From NCBI RefSeq assembly GCF_022698165.1, contig NZ_JALDAY010000010.1, positions 124,001 to 188,000 of the forward strand: a DNA stretch of 64,000 nt, read 5' to 3'. This document shows positions 15,058 through 23,533 of the stretch, piece by piece. Source of the DNA: Streptomyces cylindrosporus. GTDB lineage: Bacteria; Actinomycetota; Actinomycetes; Streptomycetales; Streptomycetaceae. How positions within the stretch are numbered: the first letter of the stretch is position 1; every line of letters begins with the position of its first letter. The notes beneath the pieces are model-generated. The model ran no database searches. It saw nothing but the letters and a program-made list of their open reading frames with translations, and was not told the origin of the DNA. The position numbers were made by a program, and so were the translations under genes.

Positions 15058-16125
15058 TCACTCGTACTCCGTGCCGCCCTTGCGGGTCAGATACGCCGGG
15101 CTGACTGCCTTCGCGATCGCCCGGCCCCCGGTCACCGGGCTGTACCGCTCGACCGCGGGCCGGATCACCACGCCCTCGCGCAGATGCAGGCCCCGCCCCG
15201 ACACCGTCTCGCGCCCGCTCGCGACCTCCAGCACCCGCTCGATGTCGTACGGCCCCTCGTACAGTCGGGGCACCAACGGCAGCTCCCCGTCGAGCAGTTC
15301 GGCCGGATCCAGCCAGCGCACCGTGCCGTCGATCTCCGCGGAGACGTCGAACACGGCGTACCCGAGGCTCTCCCGCCGCCCGTCGGCGCCGTACGTCAGG
15401 TCCTGCACCCCCGCCCCGTACACCTCGCCGAAGATCCCGACCCGCCGCGCCCCCAGCCGCTCGGCCAGTCGCGCCGCGACCTCGGCGACCTGGTGCCCGT
15501 GCACCGCGCGCCAGTACAGATTGCGCGGATCCTCTTTCAGGGCAAGGGACTTGGCCCCGAAGCCCTTGGAGGAGACGAGCGCCCGGTCGGCGTCGGCGAG
15601 CCAGGTCAGCAGGCAGGCCGAGCCGTGCAGCTTCTCGGTCAGGACCACAGCCTCGCCCGGTTCGAAGACGTCCGGAAACCGCTGGATGTTCTCGATGTCC
15701 ACCCAGGGCAGCAGATCGGGCGCGGATTCCACCTCCCCGCTCATCGTGGGCGGGATCGGCGGCACCCACTTGGTGATGCCCAGCCGCTCCGCGAAGTCCG
15801 TCCCGTCCAGCGCCGCCCGCGCGAGGTCGACGTCGGCCAGCGCCTTCGGCCGGCACACGATCCCCTGCGACAGCTCACCGCGCAGCCGCACCGCCTTCAC
15901 CCGGTTCGCGTCGCTCCCCGCCAGCCGCCCGGTCAGCCCCAGCTCCTCGATCAGACCGGCCGGCAGCACGGACTGCTCCGGGATGTAGACGGCGGTGTCG
16001 CCGGTGCGGAACGCGCCCTTGGCGACGACGGCCCGGTACAGGCCCACCTGGGCCAGTTCGAGGGCGTCGGCGTTCGGATGCTCGTGGACGGTCAGCACTT
16101 CGGCGGTGACGCGCAGCGTCGACAT
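15058..16125 (-). CDS. ATP-dependent RNA ligase, DRB0094 (Rnl5-like) family
   Basis: A 355-residue nucleotidyltransferase. The N-terminal 120 residues form a small OB-like domain, as in the Deinococcus ligase DraRnl. The ligase core shows motif I EKLHGS with the lysine to be adenylated at 165. Motif III-like IFGEVYG, motif IV EGVVIRP and motif V IAKAVSPAYL follow. It should seal nicked or broken RNA using ATP. It is convergent with soxR (stops 20 bp apart). There is no partner phosphatase/kinase next to it. Confidence 0.85.
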   Translation of the reverse strand: MSTLRVTAEVLTVHEHPNADALELAQVGLYRAVVAKGAFRTGDTAVYIPEQSVLPAGLIEELGLTGRLAGSDANRVKAVRLRGELSQGIVCRPKALADVDLARAALDGTDFAERLGITKWVPPIPPTMSGEVESAPDLLPWVDIENIQRFPDVFEPGEAVVLTEKLHGSACLLTWLADADRALVSSKGFGAKSLALKEDPRNLYWRAVHGHQVAEVAARLAERLGARRVGIFGEVYGAGVQDLTYGADGRRESLGYAVFDVSAEIDGTVRWLDPAELLDGELPLVPRLYEGPYDIERVLEVASGRETVSGRGLHLREGVVIRPAVERYSPVTGGRAIAKAVSPAYLTRKGGTEYE

Positions 16126-16281
16126 GGGACACCTCGGTTCCTGGATCGCTCAGTTCGGTTTCATCGCCTCCCAACTGTCCTGACGGGAAAGGGGTGGAGC
16201 GAGTGGATTAGCCCTTGCTAGCGTGGGGATCTTCGGCCGGCGGGTTCGGGTGCCGCCCGGCTTCGTGGCGGTGAAGACGGC

Positions 16282-17001
16282 TCACCCGTACTGGAGCAAC
16301 CCCTCGGCCACCAACTGAGCGTTGGACAGGGCCCGTTGTCCGTCCGGCAGGAGCAGGGTGTCCTCCAGGCCGATGCGGGTCGCCAGGCCCAGCCGCCCGG
16401 CCAGCCGCAGCACCGGCCAGGCGCCGCCGTCCTCGCCGTGCAGGAGGATCGGGCGGCCGTGGGCCGGGCCGAGCGCGGCCAGCAGAGTCTGGGCCGTCCG
16501 CTCGGCCGTGTCGGCCGAGGTGTTCGTCACCTCGGCGAGGACGCGCAGAACTCGCGGGCCGAGCGGTGAGGCTCTGAAGCGGGCCGCGCCGTCCGTGCCG
16601 GACCAGATGCCGGCCTCGACGCCGACGCCCAGCTCCAGCAGCGCGGCGGCGATCTCCTCGGCGCCCTCCTCATGCCAGTTGACCGAGGCGTGGTCGGGGA
16701 GGGCGGACAGGCCGGCCCAGCTCCGTATCCGCGCGAGGCGGGCCGCCGGATCCGGCTCCGCCCACGCGCCCGTGGTCACACCGACCGGCACCGACACCCG
16801 CGCCCGGATCGCCGCCAGCGTCGGCGCGAGCACCTTGGGCGACAGGGAGTCGTCCCCGCACGGGCTCTTGGGATGGACGTGCACGTCCGTGGCCCCGGCC
16901 GCGACCGCCCGCGCCGCGGACTCGGCCATCGCCTCGGGAGTCAGCGGAACCATCACGCCGTCGGCGGACCCCCGCGGCCCGTTGAGACACACCTGCACCA
17001 T
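16282..17001 (-). CDS. BKACE-family (DUF849) beta-keto acid cleavage enzyme
   Basis: A 239-residue TIM-barrel enzyme that condenses a beta-keto acid with acetyl-CoA and cleaves it. The metal-binding HVHPKSP motif follows the first strands, the N-terminus has the family QVCLNGPRG, and the C-terminal EDTLLLPDGQ is also conserved. The start at 17001 is chosen over 17049 because it begins at the first strand and follows an AG-rich site. It is short for the family, which usually has 270-310 residues. The neighbours give no clear pathway, so the keto acid is unknown. Confidence 0.78.
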   Translation of the reverse strand: MVQVCLNGPRGSADGVMVPLTPEAMAESAARAVAAGATDVHVHPKSPCGDDSLSPKVLAPTLAAIRARVSVPVGVTTGAWAEPDPAARLARIRSWAGLSALPDHASVNWHEEGAEEIAAALLELGVGVEAGIWSGTDGAARFRASPLGPRVLRVLAEVTNTSADTAERTAQTLLAALGPAHGRPILLHGEDGGAWPVLRLAGRLGLATRIGLEDTLLLPDGQRALSNAQLVAEGLLQYG

Positions 17002-17059
17002 GCCCTTGATCTTCCCGGACAAATAGGGGGTGCGGCATCCCCGGCGCACCCCCGCCGTG

Positions 17060-17662
17060 CTAGGCCGACACCAACAGCCTTCCGCGCCTTGCGTCCGCCA
17101 GGGCCTCGGGCTTGAGCACGGGCCGTGGTACGAGAATTCCGCAGTGAGTGCACACCGGACCCGCCGAGGGTTCGTGGTCCAGGTCGTACTTCCAGCTCAG
17201 CCGCTCCCCGCCGCACACCGGGCACCCCGAGCCCGGTTCGCGCTCCAGGGCGGAGATCAGCCGGCGCAGTACCTCGGCCAGCGGCTCACGGGGGTGCACC
17301 CGCGGGTCGTCGCACCAGGCGACACCGAAACCGCCCCAGGTCAGCCGGTGCCAGTCGTCCACAGTGCCCGGCCTGCGCAGTCCATCGTGCTTTTCCTTCC
17401 GGCGCCGCTCGGCGAAGTCGACCTCATAGGCCAGCCACACCGAACGCGCCTCCTCCAGCTCCTCCAGTGCGGCCACGAGCCGCGCCGGGTCGGGAGAACG
17501 GTCCTCGGGACCGAAACCTGCCCGGGAGCACAAGTGGTCCCAGGTCGCCCTGTGCCCGTAAGGAGCGAACCGCTCCAGGCACTTGCGCAGTGAGTACCGC
17601 CGCAGTGCCAGATCGCACCGCGGATCGCGGACCTGTCTCGCCAGACTCCGGAAACCGGCCAT
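17060..17662 (-). CDS. Unknown protein with C-terminal zinc ribbon
   Basis: A 200-residue soluble protein that I do not recognise. It is rich in Arg, Trp and acidic residues. A helical N-terminal half ends near AEVLRRLISAL, and a likely four-cysteine zinc site follows (CPVC at 147-150, CTHC at 171-174). GGAGGTG precedes ATG 17662. It lies 58 bp upstream of the BKACE start on the same strand, so the two may be co-transcribed. A nucleic-acid or protein-binding role is a guess only. Confidence 0.65.
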   Translation of the reverse strand: MAGFRSLARQVRDPRCDLALRRYSLRKCLERFAPYGHRATWDHLCSRAGFGPEDRSPDPARLVAALEELEEARSVWLAYEVDFAERRRKEKHDGLRRPGTVDDWHRLTWGGFGVAWCDDPRVHPREPLAEVLRRLISALEREPGSGCPVCGGERLSWKYDLDHEPSAGPVCTHCGILVPRPVLKPEALADARRGRLLVSA

Positions 17663-17885
17663 CGCCCTGCACCTCCGTCACACCTGCACCTGTACTTCGG
17701 TCACTTCGGCGTCGTCGTACGGACGTCGCCGAATAGACGTATCGACAAGCGATTCGGCTCCATCCGATTTCCGATGACCCCCATAAGCCATCGCACCGAG
17801 TACCAAAACTTGACGCATGTTCATCTTCCAACCCGGGGATACCGCCGGTAACGTCCCGGCTCACCCCCCGTCGGTTGGAGCTGCC

Positions 17886-20666
17886 ATGCCACGACGTACC
17901 GCGCGCACCACCCTTGACAGACTGAGAACTCCCGGCAGGCTCACCGGGTTCCTGAAGGGCGCATCGATATGCGCCCTGATTGCTGCTCTTTTGTCCCCGC
18001 TCGCCCAGGCACCGGCGGCGGCCGCGGCCTCGAACGACTACTGCGGCGGCCAGTGTTCCGACATCCTGCCGCCCGGCGAGAACGGCAACGCGACCCTCGC
18101 CCAGATCCTCCTCAACCAGGCCTTCGGCTCCCAGCCCGACCACGCCGAGGACCAGCTCGGCCCCTACGCCAACCTGGCCAAGGGCTACTCCGGACTCACC
18201 GACGCGACGATCAACACGTTCTTCAACGACTCGTCGTTCGGGGTCGCTTCCGATCAAGTCGCCTCCACTGAGAAGCCCGCCAGCCGCACCGACGTGACGA
18301 TCGTCCGCGACAAGAAGACGGGCGTACCGCACATCACCGGTACCACCAGATACGGCACCGAGTTCGGGGCCGGGTATGCGGCCGCTGAGGACCGGCTGTG
18401 GCTCATGGATGTGTTCCGGCACGTGGGACGCGGCCAGCTGACCACCTTCGCCGGCGGCGCCGCCTCCAACCAGGGCCTGGAGCAGGAGTTCTACCGCAAC
18501 GCCCCCTACTCCGAGGCCGACCTCCAGGCGCAGATCGACAACGCCGTGGCGAACAACGGCGCCCGCGGCCAGCAGGCCCTCGCCGACGCCAACGCCTACC
18601 TCGACGGCATCAACTCCTACATCGACGCCTCCGACAGCGGCCGCTACTTCCCCGGCGAGTACGTCCTCACCGGCCACAAGGACTCCATCACCAACGCCGG
18701 CACGATCGACCACTTCAAGCTCACCGACCTCGTCGCGCTGGCCTCCGTGATCGGCTCCCTGTTCGGCTCCGGCGGTGGCGGCGAGGTCAACAACGCGATC
18801 TCGCTCATCGCCGCCCAGTCCAAGTACGGCGTCGAGGAGGGCACCAAGGTCTGGGAGTCCTTCCGCGAACGCAACGACCCCGAGGCCGTCCTCACCGTCC
18901 ACAACGGCGAGAGCTTCCCGTACGCCACCAAGCCCGCCACCGCGCAGGGCGAGGCACTGCCCGACGCCGGTACGGTGACGACCGAACCGCTCGTCTACGA
19001 CGCCACCGGCACCGGTGCGAGCCAGTCCGCCACCGCCGCCTCCGAGACGGCGACCGCGACCGCCCTCAGCTCCGCCAAGCGAGGCATGTCCAACGCCCTC
19101 GTGGTGAGCGGCAAGTACACGGCCAGCGGCCACCCCATCGCCGTCTTCGGCCCGCAGACCGGCTACTTCGCCCCACAGCTGCTCATGCTCCAGGAGATCC
19201 AGGGCCCGGGCATCAGCGCCCGCGGCGCCTCCTTCGCGGGCCTGAGCATGTACGTCGAACTCGGCCGCGGCCAGGACTACTCGTGGTCCGCGACCACCTC
19301 CGGCCAGGACATCATCGACTCCTACGCGGTCGAGCTGTGCCAGGACGACTACCACTACCTCTACCACGGCACCTGCACCGCCATGGACAAGGTCGAACAG
19401 AAGAACTCCTGGTCACCGACCACGGCCGACAGCACGGCCGCGGGCTCGTACACCATGAGGGTCTGGAAGACCAAGTACGGCCCCGTCGAGTACCGGGCGA
19501 CCGTCGGCGGCAAGAAGGTCGCCTACACCACCCTGCGCTCCTCCTACATGCACGAGGCCGACTCGATCATCGGCTTCCAGATGCTCAACGACCCGAGCTA
19601 CGTGAACAGCCCGCAGACCTTCCAGAGCGCGGTGCAGCACATCAACTACACCTTCAACTGGTTCTACGCCGACTCCTCGCACACCGCCTACTACAACAGC
19701 GGCGACAACCCGGTGCGCGCGAGCGGCGTCGACGCCGAGTTCCCGGTCTGGGGCCAGGCCGCCTACGAGTGGAAGAACTGGGACCCCACCACCAACACCG
19801 CCGACTACACGCCCGCCTCGGCCCACCCCAACTCCATCGACCAGGACTACTACATCTCCTGGAACAACAAGCAGGCCCTCGACTACACGACCGCGCCCTG
19901 GGGCGACGGGTCGGTCCATCGCGGCAACCTGCTGGAGGACCGGGTGAAGAAACTGGTCGCGGCCGGCGGGGTCACCCGTACGAAACTCGTGCAGGCGATG
20001 GCCGACGCGGCTCTCGCCGACCTGCGCGCCGAGGACGTGCTGCCGAAGCTGCTGAAGGTCATCAACAGCAGCACGGTGACCGACTCCACGGCCGCGGCCG
20101 CGGTCAGCAAGCTCCAGGCCTGGGTGACCGCGGGCGCCAAGCGCACCGAGACATCGGCGGGTTCGAAGACGTACGCCAACGCCGACGCGATCCGCATCCT
20201 CGACGCCTGGTGGCCGCTGCTGGTGAAGGCCGAGTTCCAACCCGGCCTCGGCAGCGACCTGTACACCGCCTTCAGCAACAACCTGCCGATCGACGAGTCC
20301 CCGTCGGCCGCGCACGGGCCCACCGGCTCGCACGCGGGCAGCTCCTTCCAGTACGGCTGGTGGAGCTACGTCGACAAGGACATCCGCTCGGTGCTCGGCG
20401 AGACGGTGAAGGGCCCGCTGGCGGAGCAGTACTGCGGCGGCGGGGTCCTCAGCTCCTGCCGGGACATCCTCATCAGCACCCTGAAGACGGCGGCCGGCAC
20501 CTCGGCGTCGACGGTCTACCCCGGGGACTCGCTGTGCTCGGCGGGGGACCAGTGGTGCGCGGACTCGATCGTGCAGCGGACGCTGGGCGGGATCAAGCAC
20601 TACAACATCAGCTGGCAGAACCGGCCGACGTTCCAGCAGGTGGTCGAGTACACGTCACACCGGTGA
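17886..20666 (+). CDS. Secreted penicillin-acylase-family Ntn hydrolase
   Basis: A 926-residue exported amidase. The N-terminus has arginines followed by a hydrophobic stretch (GASICALIAALLSPLAQAPA), so it is a Sec or Tat signal. The early acylase block is TDVTIVRDKKTGVPHITG with GAGYAAAEDRLWLMD. The nucleophile is probably Ser402 in MSNALVVSG, where the precursor should self-cleave into alpha (about 365 residues) and beta (about 525) chains. ATG 17886 follows TTGGAG; an in-frame ATG at 17817 would precede the signal. It may hydrolyse acyl-homoserine lactones or acyl side chains of antibiotics. The residue before the nucleophile is Met. Confidence 0.85.
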   Translation: MPRRTARTTLDRLRTPGRLTGFLKGASICALIAALLSPLAQAPAAAAASNDYCGGQCSDILPPGENGNATLAQILLNQAFGSQPDHAEDQLGPYANLAKGYSGLTDATINTFFNDSSFGVASDQVASTEKPASRTDVTIVRDKKTGVPHITGTTRYGTEFGAGYAAAEDRLWLMDVFRHVGRGQLTTFAGGAASNQGLEQEFYRNAPYSEADLQAQIDNAVANNGARGQQALADANAYLDGINSYIDASDSGRYFPGEYVLTGHKDSITNAGTIDHFKLTDLVALASVIGSLFGSGGGGEVNNAISLIAAQSKYGVEEGTKVWESFRERNDPEAVLTVHNGESFPYATKPATAQGEALPDAGTVTTEPLVYDATGTGASQSATAASETATATALSSAKRGMSNALVVSGKYTASGHPIAVFGPQTGYFAPQLLMLQEIQGPGISARGASFAGLSMYVELGRGQDYSWSATTSGQDIIDSYAVELCQDDYHYLYHGTCTAMDKVEQKNSWSPTTADSTAAGSYTMRVWKTKYGPVEYRATVGGKKVAYTTLRSSYMHEADSIIGFQMLNDPSYVNSPQTFQSAVQHINYTFNWFYADSSHTAYYNSGDNPVRASGVDAEFPVWGQAAYEWKNWDPTTNTADYTPASAHPNSIDQDYYISWNNKQALDYTTAPWGDGSVHRGNLLEDRVKKLVAAGGVTRTKLVQAMADAALADLRAEDVLPKLLKVINSSTVTDSTAAAAVSKLQAWVTAGAKRTETSAGSKTYANADAIRILDAWWPLLVKAEFQPGLGSDLYTAFSNNLPIDESPSAAHGPTGSHAGSSFQYGWWSYVDKDIRSVLGETVKGPLAEQYCGGGVLSSCRDILISTLKTAAGTSASTVYPGDSLCSAGDQWCADSIVQRTLGGIKHYNISWQNRPTFQQVVEYTSHR

Positions 20667-20691
20667 CATGTGACATGTGACATGTGACATG
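20664..20691. repeat. Four tandem copies of TGACATG
   Basis: Four exact 7-bp units run from 20664 to 20691. The first unit contains the acylase stop codon TGA. A 12-bp inverted repeat starts at the end of the array. Confidence 0.85.
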
Positions 20692-20734
20692 GTACTGACG
20701 GTGGGTCAGATCACTCGGCCCGCCGTCAGTACCA
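20690..20734. terminator. Bidirectional terminator-like hairpin between convergent genes
   Basis: TGGTACTGACGG (20690-20701) and CCGTCAGTACCA (20723-20734) are perfect 12-bp inverted arms with a 21-nt loop. The hairpin overlaps the last 29 bases of the minus-strand hydrolase gene and follows the acylase stop. Confidence 0.6.
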
Positions 20735-22025
20735 CCCGAGCCAGTTCGGCGTGCACGATGTCGCTGTGCGCCCCGGTCGGCGGGCCCCCGCGGTTGACCA
20801 CCGCGGCCGCGTCGACGTTCACGCATCCCGAGGTGGGGAGCTTTCCGCCCAACGCGCCCGCCAGGTCCAGCCGTTGGGTGCCCGGCACCGCCTGCACCCC
20901 GTCGTGGCCCATCGCCCCCCACTCGGGGCCGAGCGTGTGTCCCAGGTCGAAGCCCGTGACCTCGTTGTTCACCCCCGCCATCCGCGAGGCCAGCGGGTAC
21001 AGCGTGCCCAGCGCCTGGTCGAAGTGCGAGTAGCAGCACACCAGGGGGCCGTCGATCCGGTTCTGCTGCCCCTGCAACACCCCGCCCGTGCGGGCGTCCT
21101 GGGGCAGCCGGGACGCGAACGCGTAGTGGGAGAAGGCCCCTTGGAGCAGTGTCACCGACTTCACCGTGTGCACGCCCTCGGGCAGCCCGCGCAGCGCGAA
21201 CGACACCAGCCGCCCGCCGAAGCTGTGCCCGACCAGATGCACCCGCACCGCCGGGGCCGCCGCGGCCAACTGCCCCACCACCCGGCCGAGTCCACGCTCG
21301 CCGACGGTGCCCGCGCGCCGCTTCATCGCGTAGTACGTCGCCTGCCGCAGCAGTTCCTTGGCCCCGTCCCACGGGTTCGGCAGCGAGAACCCCTCCGTGT
21401 CACCGCCGGACCGCAGGGACGCCAGCGCTTGCGCGAACTCGTCGCACAGTGTCGCCGCGTCCCCGGTGAACAGCACCGGCTCGCTCTGCGGGACGCCCTC
21501 CGCGAGGGTGTCCGCCGCGAACAGCGGCTGCGGTCCGCCGGGTACGACCTCCACCAGCAGCCGCACCAGCCGCCCGAACTCGTCGAGTTCGTTGTCCGGC
21601 CGCTGGTCCAGCATCCGCGCGATCTGGTCGACCACGGTGGCCCGCCCCGGGAACGCCTCCAGCAGCGCGTGCCGGGTGTCCTTGTCGAGCACCGGCGCCG
21701 GGGCCGCCTCCGCCTCCATGGCCACCACCGACTTCGGGAAGTCGGGGATCGGCTCGTCGCAGAACCGCATCGACGGCCAGACGACACCCACGTATCCGAT
21801 CTTCGCCTTCGGCGCGAGCCTCGGGATCGGGGTGAAGAACTTCCGGTAGAGGGCGGTGGCGCCCGAACGGTCGTTGTTCCAGCCGTGCGCGAAGACGATC
21901 AGATCCTTGACGCCCTTCGTGGGGACCTCGGCGAGCAGCCGCTCGCGCTCCCGCCCGTCCGGGTCCCCGTCCGCGTCGAAGGTCAGCTCCCAGTAAGGAG
22001 TCACGCTCATTGCCGGCTGTGCCAT
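20706..22025 (-). CDS. Predicted alpha/beta-hydrolase
   Basis: A 439-residue protein with no signal peptide. It has an oxyanion-hole-like DLIVFAHGWNND (about 42-53) and a nucleophile elbow VHLVGHSFGGRLVSFAL (about 266-282, Ser in GHSFGG). A long inserted lid-like region (about 95-250) lies between them. A candidate catalytic histidine lies near GAHSDIVH at the C-terminus. The fold suggests a serine esterase or lipase, but no substrate can be named. It is convergent with the acylase. The start may be 22025 (MAQPAM) or the internal Met at 22010. Confidence 0.7.
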   Translation of the reverse strand: MAQPAMSVTPYWELTFDADGDPDGRERERLLAEVPTKGVKDLIVFAHGWNNDRSGATALYRKFFTPIPRLAPKAKIGYVGVVWPSMRFCDEPIPDFPKSVVAMEAEAAPAPVLDKDTRHALLEAFPGRATVVDQIARMLDQRPDNELDEFGRLVRLLVEVVPGGPQPLFAADTLAEGVPQSEPVLFTGDAATLCDEFAQALASLRSGGDTEGFSLPNPWDGAKELLRQATYYAMKRRAGTVGERGLGRVVGQLAAAAPAVRVHLVGHSFGGRLVSFALRGLPEGVHTVKSVTLLQGAFSHYAFASRLPQDARTGGVLQGQQNRIDGPLVCCYSHFDQALGTLYPLASRMAGVNNEVTGFDLGHTLGPEWGAMGHDGVQAVPGTQRLDLAGALGGKLPTSGCVNVDAAAVVNRGGPPTGAHSDIVHAELARVVLTAGRVI

Positions 22026-22106
22026 GACTGGCCCCCTCGTCCCCCGTAGCGGTGCGATGTGGGCGCATCGTCCTCCTGCCGGGCAAGGATGGCCATACGG
22101 CGCGAG

Positions 22107-23342
22107 TCACTTGTAGAGGAGGTATTCCTTTCGAATCCGCCGGAATCCCGCGAGTTCCTCCTGCCAGCCGTCCACCACCTCGTCGGTGTCCGCACCCGCG
22201 TCGATCCGCGTCCGCACCCACGAGGAGCCGGTGAGCTTGTCGATCCAGTTGTCGGAGCGCCAAGTGAAGCCGCTCCACACCTGCTTGGCGGTCACCAGGA
22301 GGGCGATTCCGGTGCGGACGGGGTCGTACGCGGTCCGGTCGTGCACATGGATCTGTACGCCGCCGATGGTCCTGCCCTGGAACTTGGAGAAGGTCGGCGC
22401 GAAGTACGCCTCCCTGAAGTGCACGCCGGGCAGGGCGAGTTCCCCGAGCGCGGCGGCCCAGCGGCCGTCGATGCCCTCCGCGCCGAGGAGTTCGAAGGGG
22501 CGGGTGGTGCCGCGGCCCTCGGAGAGGTTGGTGCCCTCGAACATGCAGGTGCCGGAGTACACGAGCGCGGTGTCGGGGGTCGGCATGTTGGGGCTGGGCG
22601 GGACCCAGGGGAGGGCGGAGGCGTCGTAGAACTCCGAGCGCTTCCAGCCCGTCATGAGGACCGTCTCCAGCGGGACGGGGGTGGCGAGGAACTCCCCGTT
22701 GAACAGGCGGGCGAGCTCCGCGACCGTCATCCCGTGCGCCTGGGAGATCGGCTGCCTGCCGACGAAGGTCGCGAACTCCTTGTGCAGGACCGGGCCTTGG
22801 GCGGCGCGGCCGGTCACGGGGTTCGGGCGGTCCAGCACGACGAAGCGTTTGCCGGCGAGCTGGGCGGCCTCCATGCAGTCGTAGAGCGTCCAGATGTACG
22901 TGTAGAAACGGGCGCCGACGTCCTGGATGTCGAACACGACGGTGTCCACGCCGGAGGCGGTGAAGATGTCCGCCAGGGGCCGGCCGCTTTTCAGGTACGT
23001 GTCGTAGACGGGGAGGCCGGTGGCGGGGTCGTCGTAGCGGCCTTCGGAGCCGCCGGCCTGGGCGGTGCCGCGGAAGCCGTGTTCTGGGCCGAAGACGGCG
23101 GTGACGTCTACGCGGGGGTCTTTGTGCATGACGTCGACGATGTGGTGGACGTCTCGGGTTACGCCCGTGGGGTTGGTGACGACTCCGACGCGTTGGCCTT
23201 CGAGTTGCGCGTAGCCGGTTGCCGCGAGGCGTTCGAAGCCGGTGTGGAGGCTGCCGTGGCGGTCGGCTGCCGTGGCCGGTGTTGCGGAGAGTGCTGTTGC
23301 TGCCGTTGTCGCTGCGAGGAGGGCTCGTCTGGATAGGCGCAT
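22107..23342 (-). CDS. Exported DUF1343 protein, NamZ-like exo-beta-N-acetylmuramidase (GH171)
   Basis: A 411-residue exported protein. MRLSRRALLAATTAATALSATPATAA is a twin-arginine-like signal. The mature part has family blocks VGVVTNPTGVTRD, FGPEHGFRGTAQAG, VFDIQDVGARFYTY and LDRPNP. Members such as Bacillus NamZ release N-acetylmuramic acid from peptidoglycan fragments, so a role in cell-wall recycling or scavenging is likely. The Met at 23342 starts the signal; 23351 would add three residues. The hydrolase gene downstream on the same strand (81 bp gap) may be co-transcribed. Confidence 0.85.
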   Translation of the reverse strand: MRLSRRALLAATTAATALSATPATAADRHGSLHTGFERLAATGYAQLEGQRVGVVTNPTGVTRDVHHIVDVMHKDPRVDVTAVFGPEHGFRGTAQAGGSEGRYDDPATGLPVYDTYLKSGRPLADIFTASGVDTVVFDIQDVGARFYTYIWTLYDCMEAAQLAGKRFVVLDRPNPVTGRAAQGPVLHKEFATFVGRQPISQAHGMTVAELARLFNGEFLATPVPLETVLMTGWKRSEFYDASALPWVPPSPNMPTPDTALVYSGTCMFEGTNLSEGRGTTRPFELLGAEGIDGRWAAALGELALPGVHFREAYFAPTFSKFQGRTIGGVQIHVHDRTAYDPVRTGIALLVTAKQVWSGFTWRSDNWIDKLTGSSWVRTRIDAGADTDEVVDGWQEELAGFRRIRKEYLLYK

Positions 23343-23389
23343 GGGGGGCAAGGTATTGCTCCCACGGGTTGTGTGGAAGCTGCGGGTGG

Positions 23390-23447
23390 GTCGTGGCTTG
23401 TCGCGCCCACGCGGCGGAGCCGCAAATCGATACAGCCCCGCGCCCCT
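23390..23447. repeat. Dispersed intergenic repeat, long copy
   Basis: The copy begins GTCGTGGCTTGTCGCGC and ends CCCCGCGCCCCT (23436-23447), with 29 bp between these ends. The same ends, with only 4 bp between them, occur at 33022-33054. I associate this kind of element with Streptomyces intergenic regions. It has no coding capacity. Confidence 0.6.
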
Positions 23448-23479
23448 TTGGCGGCGTGGCAGTCGGGCCTTTCCTCATA

Positions 23480-23499
23480 CATACCGACCGGTTAGTCTG
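23480..23499. promoter_or_regulatory. TetR-type operator upstream of the SDR/acyl-CoA synthetase operon
   Basis: CATACCGACCGGTTAGTCTG lies 34 bp upstream of the SDR start. Its left half is the same CATACCGACC as in the near-perfect palindrome at 32507-32526 (read on the minus strand) in front of the APH-like kinase gene; the right half is degenerate. Confidence 0.55.
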
Positions 23500-23533
23500 G
23501 GCCGCACCGCAGAGCCGCAGTCGAAGGAGACCG

